A stretch of 64,000 bases of DNA from a bacterium. GTDB taxonomy: Bacteria > Zixibacteria > MSB-5A5 > GN15 > FEB-12. Within the stretch, counting starts at the first letter, position 1. Every line of letters starts with the position of its first letter. Under the pieces are notes generated by a model that searched no databases, was not told the DNA's origin, and saw nothing but the letters and a program-made list of their open reading frames with translations. Location of the stretch: positions 248,001 to 312,000 of the forward strand of contig JADJGQ010000001.1 of assembly GCA_016708025.1 (NCBI GenBank), written 5' to 3'. Position numbers and translations under genes: made by a program. Shown here in pieces: positions 9,297 to 16,795 of the stretch.

Positions 9297-10400
9297 ATGG
9301 AATCCAGACCCAAATACGGGTTTCTCGATGTTGCCTGGGCACCGGTCAGGGCACTCTCCGCCAAACAGATCGGCGTGATGACAGTCGCGGTGGTGCTGGG
9401 GTTGGTTCTCTATAACCTGTTCACCTACGCTGCCTACTATGTTCAGGGGGATGGTTTCGATGTCGTCTACGCCGCATACGGCTTTTTCCCTTTCGAATTC
9501 GGCGCCTTTGATTCTGTCGCCGCCAAAGGAATTCACTTCACCGGGATCATTCTGGCCGGCTTTCTCCTGATGCTCGGCTTTTGCGGCGTTGCCGCGATCA
9601 ATATCGAAGCTATGCGCGGCAACCGGTTTATGTCTTTCACCGAGGGTCTCCGCTTTGCGCGTTCCCGCGCCCGGCAGATCTTCCTGGCCGAACTTGCCAT
9701 TGTCACTTTCGTCGCATTCATTGCGGCGCTGTTCTTGCTGCTTGGCCTTGTCACCCGCATTCCACTCATTGGAGAGTGGCTCTACGCGCTGATCTTCTTT
9801 GTTCCGAACTTCTTTATCGCGCTGTTCACGGTTTTTATCATTTTCGCGCTGCCGGTGACAGTGCTTTTGCTCCCTTCCATTGCCGCTTCACAGCGAAACT
9901 CCGATGTTTTCAGCGTGCTGCTTGAGCTCTTTTCGACCCTCATTCGCACACCGATGCGCTGGTTGCTGTACACCGGCTATAGTCTGGTCGCCGCCAAACT
10001 GGCCAGCTTTGTGTATGCCTACTTCTGCTATCGCGCGGTGCAGTTTATCACGGCCGCTACCTCGCTTGCCGGCGGAAAGCAGCCGGAATATCTGGTGCGG
10101 GCAGGCTTGCATCATCTGCCGATCCGGACCGATCTGGTGGATCAGATGACCAATATCTTCCCAGGGATCAAATGGGCGTTTGAGATCCCATTTTATCCGA
10201 CCTTTGGCGCCGACCGTCCTGTCGCTTATGTCATGACCTTCATGCTTTTCCTGATTTTCGCCTCCGTGATCGGATATTTCCTGGCAGTGATCGCCTCGGC
10301 GCAGGCGAGAGGGTATGTCGCATTGCGTCAAATCAAGGACGGCCACCGCATCGCCGAAGAACCACCCCTCTTCGGCCCGAAAGAAACACCACAGGAGTAG
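9297..10400 (+). CDS. Multi-pass membrane protein of unknown function
   Basis: Predicted inner-membrane protein of 367 aa with about six or seven hydrophobic helices (roughly residues 25-50, 80-105, 126-152, 160-195, 205-235 and 318-345). I do not recognise a catalytic motif. The arrangement of long paired helices resembles stand-alone membrane proteins annotated only as hypothetical. It is followed after 10 bp by the start of the frameshifted paralogue, so it may share a transcript with it. The function is open. Confidence 0.7.
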   Translation: MESRPKYGFLDVAWAPVRALSAKQIGVMTVAVVLGLVLYNLFTYAAYYVQGDGFDVVYAAYGFFPFEFGAFDSVAAKGIHFTGIILAGFLLMLGFCGVAAINIEAMRGNRFMSFTEGLRFARSRARQIFLAELAIVTFVAFIAALFLLLGLVTRIPLIGEWLYALIFFVPNFFIALFTVFIIFALPVTVLLLPSIAASQRNSDVFSVLLELFSTLIRTPMRWLLYTGYSLVAAKLASFVYAYFCYRAVQFITAATSLAGGKQPEYLVRAGLHHLPIRTDLVDQMTNIFPGIKWAFEIPFYPTFGADRPVAYVMTFMLFLIFASVIGYFLAVIASAQARGYVALRQIKDGHRIAEEPPLFGPKETPQE

Positions 10401-10410
10401 GGGGGAACCA

Positions 10411-11396
10411 ATGACCAATTGGGTGGGCTTAGCTTCTCTGCTGATCGTTTTCTGTCTGACATTTCTTGCTGGATTTGGGTGTGTCGATGACGGTGCTTCG
10501 GCTGCGGATCTGGACGGGAATACTCGAAAAGCGCTGGAGCGTGCAGGACTCTCAGCGCGGTTGGAGAGCGCTCGCGTACTTGAATTCTCACCCGACTCGA
10601 CTGGCGTTACCACTCTCTCGGTTGATGGAAAGATCGTTACACTGGCTCAAAGCCTTCGCTACCATTTTGCTGACCTTGGCGACAGCACATGGATGCGAAT
10701 TTCAGAGCAGGTAGAAACAGTCCTCGGTCTATCGTCCCAGATGCACACGCATGTGAGTATTCGAGGTTTTCATCAAGACAAGAGGGGTGTTTCCACGCAG
10801 GTTTGGCAGATTGACGATAAATCCGAGTATGGGGAGCTTTGGCCACCCTATTTTCGTACCGTTGATCATAGTGACGGATGGGCTTATCCAAGTTACCGCT
10901 TGTACAATCTGCGAACCGGCCGATCAATCTTCAACTATGATGGTGAGTATGTTAGCGTGTTACCGCTTGATGACCACCTTGCTCATCGGGAATCATATCG
11001 CATTGCAGGACTGCTCCACCGACCAGTTGCAGATGAGGCGATTCAGGCAGAGGATTCGCTGCTGATTGCTACCGTATATTACGCCTGCGTCGATTCACTC
11101 TTCACTCCTTCAAGATACGGGCCCGAGATTCGAGCGTATTCGAGCAACTCATGTATAGTTGGGCGGCGCGTATCATGCTTTCCAATCCGGACAGACTTGT
11201 AGGTATGGCACCGGCATTTCGAGCTGGAGCCGATTTAACGTTAACTGATCCTCAAGCTGTTCCAGACGATATACAGCAAGTCATCTTTATCGAGAATCCG
11301 GGTCTTCGTCCAATTCTGGGAATTCCGATTCGCAACAATGACTTTGTCCTGGAAAAAACAGTATTCAAAGACTTCGACATCATCCGTATAAACTAG
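10411..11396 (+). pseudogene. Frameshifted copy of a secreted protein (paralogue of the next gene)
   Basis: The frame from ATG 10411 (behind GGGGGAACC) encodes a hydrophobic signal-like N-terminus (NWVGLASLLIVFCLTFLAGFGC) and runs to a stop at 11202. The family C-terminus continues in another frame: from about 11109 it reads FKIRARDSSVFEQLMYSWA and ends FKDFDIIRIN at 11396. The neighbouring intact paralogue has SIKIRMQKESALTEYYYWP and FEDCEIIRTN at the matching places, so the two halves were once one gene. The break falls at about 11095-11110 and needs only a one-base deletion. Either a real pseudogene or a sequencing/assembly error; function unknown, probably exported. Confidence 0.75.
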
Positions 11397-11417
11397 CCTA
11401 TGCACACCCTCCGCACC
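11388..11417 (+). repeat. Copy 1 of a repeat containing the panC start
   Basis: This segment (ACTAGCCTATGCACACCCTC is its core) matches 12414-12443 at 28 of 30 bases. The second copy spans the end of the paralogue and the true panC start codon, so the first copy carries a vestigial panC start. It is consistent with a tandem duplication of the preceding gene together with the first bases of panC. Confidence 0.75.
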
Positions 11418-12422
11418 TCCACCGCCTCATTCCGCGAAGGCGGGAATCCAGCTTCTCGTTGGGCTGAGCGAAGTCGAAGCCCGAGAGCTTGCGCAAGACA
11501 CTACAGATTAACTTCAGTCGTGTTCTCATGGATAGTCCTTGCGGTGATCCAAGTAGGTTGCGGTCAATCCGAGTCGCCCCATGCCAACAGGACCACGCCA
11601 GCCTCGCACCAGTATTGCGACTCAATCAACATTGCAGATGCTGAGCTGGTCTGGAGTGACAGTTCCAGTAGCCGGCTTGACCTCTATAATTTCGAAAGTG
11701 AAGGTAGACGCATTTTTCAGATCACTGAACAGCGATATCATCGAGTTTCTGATTCGATGCTGATCCGGGAGAGAGTCAGTTGGATTGAAGGCGCCGAAGA
11801 GGACAATCACTCGTGGCTCACGGCAGAGGCGATGACACTCGATATGGTAAGCAGCATATCCAAGCTCTGGACCATTTCAGAAAAAGCCGACCGTGGCGAG
11901 GAATGGTTCGGGTTCTATCGGACTACTGAGGACGGGTGTTGCGATAGGACTTCGTTGTATCGACTGCACCGGTTGATAGATGGAAAGATGCTTTTTGCCT
12001 ACAACTTCGGGATGACAGGGGGCCATGATCGCTTTGCCGCAGTCCTCTGTGATGTACCGGAAGAGCTACAGTCTGCTGATGATACGCTGCCGATGGCCAT
12101 TGTCTATTATGCGAATGATTCCAATCTCCTGCACTCAATAAAGATCAGAATGCAAAAGGAATCGGCACTAACGGAATACTACTATTGGCCAGACGCTATC
12201 TCACTTGTTAAGACCGACAGCATTTTACAGCGTGTACGTGCGCACCCTGACTCGGTCAGATGCACACTTGCTGACCCTGCACAAACACCACCGAATTCAC
12301 ATTATTCGCTGGTCATCGGCACATATGGAGAAGCACCAGTCTTCGTAGTCCCTATTAGGGATGACGACTTTCTTCTTCAAAAAACCAAGTTTGAAGATTG
12401 CGAAATTATCAGGACAAACTAG
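11400..12422 (+). CDS. Putative exported protein, intact paralogue of 10411-11396
   Basis: Hypothetical protein of up to 340 aa, intact from about residue 40 on. A hydrophobic stretch ending in VGCGQS (VVFSWIVLAVIQVGC, residues 40-54) looks like a signal or weak lipobox, so an exported protein is likely. It shares its second half with the frameshifted copy upstream (LPMAIVYYAN, PIRDDDFLLQKTKFEDCEIIRTN). The annotated ATG lies in a duplicated panC start and the next 30 or so codons pass through REP-like repeats, so the real start may be further in, for instance GTG at 11520, although no ribosome-binding site is seen there. I know no function. Confidence 0.6.
   Translation: MHTLRTSTASFREGGNPASRWAERSRSPRACARHYRLTSVVFSWIVLAVIQVGCGQSESPHANRTTPASHQYCDSINIADAELVWSDSSSSRLDLYNFESEGRRIFQITEQRYHRVSDSMLIRERVSWIEGAEEDNHSWLTAEAMTLDMVSSISKLWTISEKADRGEEWFGFYRTTEDGCCDRTSLYRLHRLIDGKMLFAYNFGMTGGHDRFAAVLCDVPEELQSADDTLPMAIVYYANDSNLLHSIKIRMQKESALTEYYYWPDAISLVKTDSILQRVRAHPDSVRCTLADPAQTPPNSHYSLVIGTYGEAPVFVVPIRDDDFLLQKTKFEDCEIIRTN
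11427..11451. repeat. REP-like palindrome (ATTCC...GGCGGGAAT type)
   Basis: CATTCCGCGAAGGCGGGAAT followed by CCAG, a degenerate copy of the widespread intergenic palindrome ATTCCCGCGAAGGCGGGAAT. It lies inside the N-terminal part of the annotated frame of the paralogue. Confidence 0.65.
11461..11482. repeat. REP-like element (GGGCTGAGCGAAGTCGAAGC type)
   Basis: An imperfect inverted repeat with arms GGGCT and AGCCC around GAGCGAAGTCGA. This is another well-known dispersed bacterial repeat, 10 bp after the previous one. Two different elements side by side mark a recombination- or insertion-prone spot at the breakpoint of the duplication. Confidence 0.6.
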
Positions 12423-12443
12423 CCTATGCAAACCCTCCGCACC
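12414..12443 (+). repeat. Copy 2 of the panC-start repeat
   Basis: The true end of the paralogue and the panC start codon; matches 11388-11417 at 28 of 30 bases. See that entry. Confidence 0.75.
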
Positions 12444-13277
12444 ATAAAGCAGATCCACGCGGCCACCCGTAAACTCGCCGCCCAGGGAAAACCCATCGGG
12501 CTCGTCCCGACGATGGGATATCTCCACGATGGTCACCTTTCGCTGATCCGTCGCGCCAAAAAAGAAGCCGATATCGTCATCACCACCATCTTCGTCAATC
12601 CGGCGCAGTTCGCCCCAAACGAAGATCTCGCGAAATATCCGCGCGATGAAAAGGGAGACCTGAAAAAGATCAAATCCGCCGGCGGGGATATCGTTTTCAT
12701 CCCCGATGCCAAAGAAATCTATCCGGCAGATTTTCAGACCTATGTCAATGTCGAAAAACTGACCGATGTGCTAGAGGGCTCCATCCGTCCCGGGCATTTC
12801 AAAGGGGTGGCGACGATTGTCGCCAAGCTGTTTAATCTGACGCGCCCCGATATTGTCGTGTTCGGGCAGAAAGATTTCCAGCAGGCGGTGGTTCTCAGGC
12901 AAATGACTCGCGATCTTGGCTACCCGATCAAATATATCATCGCGCCGACAGTCCGCGAACGCGATGGTCTCGCCATGTCATCCCGCAACAGCTACCTGAC
13001 TCCTAACGCGCGAACCGAAGCGATCTGTCTTTATCAATCGCTAACTCTCGCCAAACAGATGCTGAAAGAAGGGATTCGCGAGACAAAATCCATCTCAAAT
13101 GAGATGCGCAAAATTATCAAAAAGACTTGCCCCACCGCCGAAATCGATTATATCGCCTTCAGTGATTTTAATACCCTGGCCGATGTCGCCACGATCACCG
13201 GCGAGACCGTCTGTTCGCTGGCCGTCCGACTTCACGGGGTACGATTGATTGATAACATGTTGCTGAAACAGGGGTAA
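12426..13277 (+). CDS. panC: Pantothenate synthetase
   Basis: Condenses pantoate with beta-alanine using ATP, the last step of pantothenate (vitamin B5) synthesis, in the cytosol. 283 aa, full length. Motifs: PTMGYLHDGHLSLIRRA with the HxGH nucleotide-binding signature at H34-H37, TTIFVNPAQFAPNEDLAKYPRD for the pantoate site, VFGQKDFQQ and the KMSKS-like MSSRNSYL. ATG 12426 lies 3 bp after the stop of the upstream paralogue. It clusters with panD (two genes downstream), which supplies beta-alanine. Confidence 0.96.
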   Translation: MQTLRTIKQIHAATRKLAAQGKPIGLVPTMGYLHDGHLSLIRRAKKEADIVITTIFVNPAQFAPNEDLAKYPRDEKGDLKKIKSAGGDIVFIPDAKEIYPADFQTYVNVEKLTDVLEGSIRPGHFKGVATIVAKLFNLTRPDIVVFGQKDFQQAVVLRQMTRDLGYPIKYIIAPTVRERDGLAMSSRNSYLTPNARTEAICLYQSLTLAKQMLKEGIRETKSISNEMRKIIKKTCPTAEIDYIAFSDFNTLADVATITGETVCSLAVRLHGVRLIDNMLLKQG

Positions 13278-13281
13278 TTCC

Positions 13282-13764
13282 GTGTCGAATATCAGACCGC
13301 AAGCTATTGAGATAACCTCTCCCGGCGTGAATATCGCTGTAGTAAAAAAAGATGACGATGGCTGGAAATTTCTGCTGGTTCAACGCGCCGAAACCGAATC
13401 CTATCCCGGATGCTGGGGCTTTGTCACCGGCACCAAAGAGGGGAATGAAACCGCCGCACAGATCGTCAAGCGCGAACTCAAGGAAGAGGTCGGCCTCCAT
13501 TCCGAGCGGCTCTGGTCGACTGAATATCTCATTCAGTTTTATGAGCCGGAATTCGACCAGATCTGGATCCTCCCGCTCATAGTCGCGGTTGTTCCGCGCG
13601 ATTCAACCGTGACACTCAACAAAGAGAATAGCGGCTTCGCCTGGTTGTATGCCCACAAGGCGCGCAAGCTGGTGAGCTGGAAGAATCTGGTCAAGGCGAT
13701 TGAAGATATCACCGATGAACTCGAGGTCTATCCCGCCAAAACCTGGGTGGAGATTATCCCCTAA
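13282..13764 (+). CDS. Nudix hydrolase
   Basis: Cytosolic pyrophosphohydrolase of 160 aa. The Nudix box is complete at residues 50-72: G, five residues, E, seven residues, then RELKEEVGL, which binds the divalent metal. It starts with GTG 13282, 4 bp after the panC stop, with CAGGGG upstream. Sequence style is near NudB/dihydroneopterin-triphosphate or dNTP pyrophosphatases, but the substrate cannot be assigned. Its place between panC and panD suggests co-transcription with pantothenate genes; a direct role in that pathway is only a guess. Confidence 0.88.
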   Translation: MSNIRPQAIEITSPGVNIAVVKKDDDGWKFLLVQRAETESYPGCWGFVTGTKEGNETAAQIVKRELKEEVGLHSERLWSTEYLIQFYEPEFDQIWILPLIVAVVPRDSTVTLNKENSGFAWLYAHKARKLVSWKNLVKAIEDITDELEVYPAKTWVEIIP

Positions 13765-13933
13765 GCGCTTCCCCCGCTACACTTTCCGACCGGGAATCCC
13801 GAAATTGAGGGAACTTTCTGTCCGGTAGACGGTTAGGATACTGGAACGGATTGCGGCCACCGACATCGTCAGGCTTGCATCGTCGCAGGTTTTGACTATA
13901 TTCGGGCTGCATTCGAAAAGGATTGATGGAAGA

Positions 13934-14284
13934 ATGTTGATCACTCTGCTGAAATCGAAAATACATCGCGCCACCCTGACCGGCGCTGACCTGAACTATG
14001 TCGGCTCCATCACGATCGATGAGAACTTGATGAAGCTGGCCAACCTTCAGGAATTCGAAAAAGTCGATATCGCCAATATCAACAATGGCGAACGGTTCGA
14101 CACCTATGTCATCAAGGGTGCCCCCGGCAGTGGGATAATCGCGCTCAATGGCGCCGCGGCTCGCAAAGGGATGAAGGGGGACCTCCTCATCATTCTATCG
14201 TATGCGCAATACGACCCGACCGAAGCGGCTAAGCATAAGCCGATCGCGGTTCATGTCGATGCTCAGAATCGTCCGACCGCCTGA
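13934..14284 (+). CDS. panD: Aspartate 1-decarboxylase proenzyme
   Basis: Pyruvoyl-dependent decarboxylase that makes beta-alanine from L-aspartate for PanC. 116 aa, the usual length. The self-cleavage site is NYVGSITID, cut between Gly24 and Ser25, and the Ser becomes the pyruvoyl group. INNGERFDTYVI and LNGAAARKGMKGDLLIILSYA are family blocks. ATG 13934 is preferred to the longer frame from 13892 because MLITLLKSKIHRATLTGADL matches PanD starts and GGAAGA precedes it. About 170 bases after the Nudix gene hold no gene. Confidence 0.95.
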   Translation: MLITLLKSKIHRATLTGADLNYVGSITIDENLMKLANLQEFEKVDIANINNGERFDTYVIKGAPGSGIIALNGAAARKGMKGDLLIILSYAQYDPTEAAKHKPIAVHVDAQNRPTA

Positions 14285-14326
14285 TCGGTCGAGTTCCGAA
14301 TTCCCCTCGTAAGTTAAGGAGTCTCT

Positions 14327-15073
14327 GTGTCTTCAAAACGTGCTGCTATTGTGCTGGCCGCCGGCAAAGGTAAGCGGATGAAATCGGATCTCCCCAAAGT
14401 GCTCCATGAGATCCATGGCCGCCCGATGGTTTCCATTCTCCTCGACACACTCATTCGCCTCAAGTTTGATAAGATCGTGGTGGTGATCGGCCATAAGGGA
14501 GAAATGGTCCAGGATGCGCTCAAAAACTACAAAGTCGAGTTCGCCTGGCAGCGCGAACAGCACGGGACTGGCCATGCCGTCATGATGACCAAAGACCAGA
14601 TGGCGTCATTCGACGGCACCACTCTTGTCGCCGCCGGTGATGTCCCATTTCTTTCCGAGTCCGCTATCAACAACCTGTTTGACGTTCACACGCGCACCAA
14701 AGCTGTGGCTACCTGTCTGTCGGCGATTTTCCCCGATGCTACCGGTTATGGCCGGATCATCCGCGATGGCAACTCCGACCGCCTGAAAGAGATCGTCGAA
14801 CACAAGGATGCTTCAGAGGAAGTCCGTAACATTCGCGAAGTCAACTCTGGCACATTTTGTTTCGACAACCAGAAGCTTTTCGATGTGATCAACCAGATCG
14901 GCAATCAGAACGCGCAGGGAGAGTACTACCTGACGGACGCTGTTAAGATATTGCACGATAATGGCTTGACGGTGTCCGTGGTCGCCGCCGATGACCCCTA
15001 TGAGGTACAGGGAGTTAATGATACCGAGCAACTCCAGCAACTCGAAACCCTTTTCGGTAGCAGACTCAAATAG
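14327..15073 (+). CDS. Nucleotidyltransferase, GlmU N-domain-like
   Basis: Sugar-1-phosphate nucleotidyltransferase of 248 aa matching the uridylyltransferase half of GlmU: IVLAAGKGKRMKSDLPKVLHEI at residues 8-29 (the GxGxRMxSxxPKVL signature), QHGTGHAVM for the UTP site, AAGDVPFL and GYGRIIRDG, NSGTFCFDN and GEYYLTDAV. It would make UDP-GlcNAc from GlcNAc-1-P. The LbH acetyltransferase half of bifunctional GlmU is absent, so GlcNAc-1-P must come from another enzyme. Start GTG 14327 with AAGGAG 6-11 bp upstream. Confidence 0.88.
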   Translation: MSSKRAAIVLAAGKGKRMKSDLPKVLHEIHGRPMVSILLDTLIRLKFDKIVVVIGHKGEMVQDALKNYKVEFAWQREQHGTGHAVMMTKDQMASFDGTTLVAAGDVPFLSESAINNLFDVHTRTKAVATCLSAIFPDATGYGRIIRDGNSDRLKEIVEHKDASEEVRNIREVNSGTFCFDNQKLFDVINQIGNQNAQGEYYLTDAVKILHDNGLTVSVVAADDPYEVQGVNDTEQLQQLETLFGSRLK

Positions 15074-15225
15074 TGATTCTCTGACTGTTTTTGGTAAACG
15101 AAGAAGCCCCCTCCGCGTTATAAAGGGAAGAGAGCCCGACTGCCGATACACTAGTATCCGTATGTTTTTTAGGTTGACGGACTTGGCTACGGAAGGTACC
15201 TTTAATTCGAGTGAGAGTTAACCCC

Positions 15226-15696
15226 ATGAAGACCATTCTAATCCTGTTGAGCCTAACGGTTTGTGTAGCTTCGGCGATGGCCGCTGATAAGGCCCCTGCC
15301 GCAAGTTCGGTCTCCACCACCAGCAGTTCGCTCGGTTTGCAGGGAGCACCCAACCCGTTTTCTCTGTTGGATATTTCCCGCATTCGATGGTCGCATAGTT
15401 ACTCGATCTCCTACCTTTCCGGCGGCGATCGTTCCGGTTCAGCAGGCTTGCTGAAAACAACCATGTTCTACGATTTCTCCAAGTCACTGTCGCTGTCGGT
15501 TAACGTAGGTGTTCTCCACAATTCCGGAGCTATTTGGGGCGATAGCAAAAACGATGCTACCGTCCTGCCTGGCTTCACCCTCGACTATCATCCTTCCGAG
15601 AAGTTTCGGATGTCCATTGGCTTCCAGAAAGTCAGCGGCTACGGGCCGTATTACTTTGACTCCGGCCAGTGGTTTAATCCGGCCTATCGATACTAG
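15226..15696 (+). CDS. Small secreted / outer-membrane beta-rich protein
   Basis: About 156 aa with a signal peptide (MKTILILLSLTVCVASAMAA) and alternating hydrophobic strands ending in an aromatic (FNPAYRY), as in a small outer-membrane barrel or its fragment. I do not recognise the family. ATG 15226 begins the signal peptide; a GTG 15 bp earlier is less likely. A 150-bp gap before it holds no clear terminator. Confidence 0.6.
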   Translation: MKTILILLSLTVCVASAMAADKAPAASSVSTTSSSLGLQGAPNPFSLLDISRIRWSHSYSISYLSGGDRSGSAGLLKTTMFYDFSKSLSLSVNVGVLHNSGAIWGDSKNDATVLPGFTLDYHPSEKFRMSIGFQKVSGYGPYYFDSGQWFNPAYRY

Positions 15697-15776
15697 ACTA
15701 GCGTAACGGTTCGACGAAAGAGAGGCAGTTGCAGCGCCAGCGTTAAAGACTCGTTCCTGCCTGTACGTTTCCATTC

Positions 15777-16304
15777 ATGCTTCAATCTGAACCGCCTCGT
15801 CACGACGAATCTTCAGTCCATGAGCCGATACCACGTCGCTCCCGCTTTGGTGCGTTAGGACGGATAGCTGAGATCGCCCTGCTGGCGGCGGCAGTATTGA
15901 CAATCGCTGGAGTCGCCCTCTTTTCGGTCAAAGTGGCGAGAGGCGTCACCCGCGAATTGGAAACGCCCGCCGAACCGATGCGGTTGCAGATCGTCAATGG
16001 CTCAGGTGTCGCCGGCGCCGAAACCCGGCTCGCTCGGCAACTGAACGGATATACCGGAAAGGGGTTGAATCTCCTGGTAGTCGAAACCAACTCGTTTGAA
16101 CTAAAGAAGGTGATGGCCTCGTTTATTGTCTCGCGCCAACCGGATGACCGCGCCGCTAAACTACTGGCCACCCGCATCGGACTCGAACCCTCCGATGTCA
16201 TCTACGAACCGCTTGATAACAACGTCCGATCCGTCGGCGTCACTTTGGTTTTGGGGGAAGATTACTTTCGCATCCGGCTCGCCGGATCAGAGAAGAAGGA
16301 GTAA
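15777..16304 (+). CDS. LytR C-terminal domain (LytR_C) membrane protein
   Basis: Single-pass inner-membrane protein of 175 aa. A membrane helix (residues 28-54) is followed by a periplasmic LytR_C domain: MRLQIVNGSGVAGAETRLARQL, LVVETNSFELKKVMASFIVSRQPDD and the final VTLVLGEDYFRIRL. LytR_C domains follow cell-envelope LCP enzymes in Gram-positives or occur alone; the function of the stand-alone form is not known. Its 3' end is 12 bp before the rsfS start. Confidence 0.75.
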   Translation: MLQSEPPRHDESSVHEPIPRRSRFGALGRIAEIALLAAAVLTIAGVALFSVKVARGVTRELETPAEPMRLQIVNGSGVAGAETRLARQLNGYTGKGLNLLVVETNSFELKKVMASFIVSRQPDDRAAKLLATRIGLEPSDVIYEPLDNNVRSVGVTLVLGEDYFRIRLAGSEKKE

Positions 16305-16316
16305 AAACTCAGAGTC

Positions 16317-16766
16317 TTGAAGAAAACGTCCCCGCTTATGCTCGCGCGGCTGGCCGGCCGGCTGGCCCTGTCCAAAAAAGGTTTCGACGTCAAGATTCTC
16401 AAACTGAAATCGATCTCTTCCGTGTGCGATTATTTCGTCATTGTTTCGGGAGATGCCGATGTTCACGTGAAGGCGATCGCCTCAGGGATCGAAGATGGAA
16501 TGTCCAACAACGGACATTACCCCGCGCACCGCGAAGGGCTCGGGAAAGGGAACTGGGTGTTGCTCGATTATATCGATGTGGTGGTCCATATCTTCCACGA
16601 ACCGACCCGACGCTTCTACGCGCTGGAACGGCTCTGGGGTGATGCCGCCGTCGAAGAAATGACGGACGATGTTCGGGCTAAAACCGCCACCCCGAAGACG
16701 ACCGCCAAAACGACTGTCCGCAAAACGGCCGTCAAAAAGACAGCCACGACCAAAAAGAAAAAATGA
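16317..16766 (+). CDS. rsfS: Ribosomal silencing factor RsfS, with a Lys-rich tail
   Basis: RsfS binds L14 on the 50S subunit and blocks subunit joining in starvation. 149 aa with the conserved core KGFDVKILKLKSISSVCDYFVIVSGDADVHVKAIASGI and WVLLDYIDVVVHIFHEPTRRFYALERLWGDA. Beyond the usual end (about residue 112) an extra tail of about 30 residues rich in Lys, Thr and Ala (TPKTTAKTTVRKTAVKKTA type) continues to the stop. The start is TTG 16317 with GAAGGAG 15 bp upstream; ATG 16338 is the alternative. rho follows 17 bp later. Confidence 0.9.
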   Translation: MKKTSPLMLARLAGRLALSKKGFDVKILKLKSISSVCDYFVIVSGDADVHVKAIASGIEDGMSNNGHYPAHREGLGKGNWVLLDYIDVVVHIFHEPTRRFYALERLWGDAAVEEMTDDVRAKTATPKTTAKTTVRKTAVKKTATTKKKK

Positions 16767-16795
16767 GTGAATGACAGATACGTATGGGAAACGCC

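Noticed and set aside
10315..10410. Extended N-terminus of the frameshifted paralogue
   Set aside because: It overlaps the end of the membrane-protein gene; ATG 10411 has a strong purine-rich ribosome-binding site.
15174..15205. TTGACG as a -35 for the gene at 15226
   Set aside because: The nearest -10-like TTTAAT is 21 bp away, too far for a normal sigma-70 promoter.
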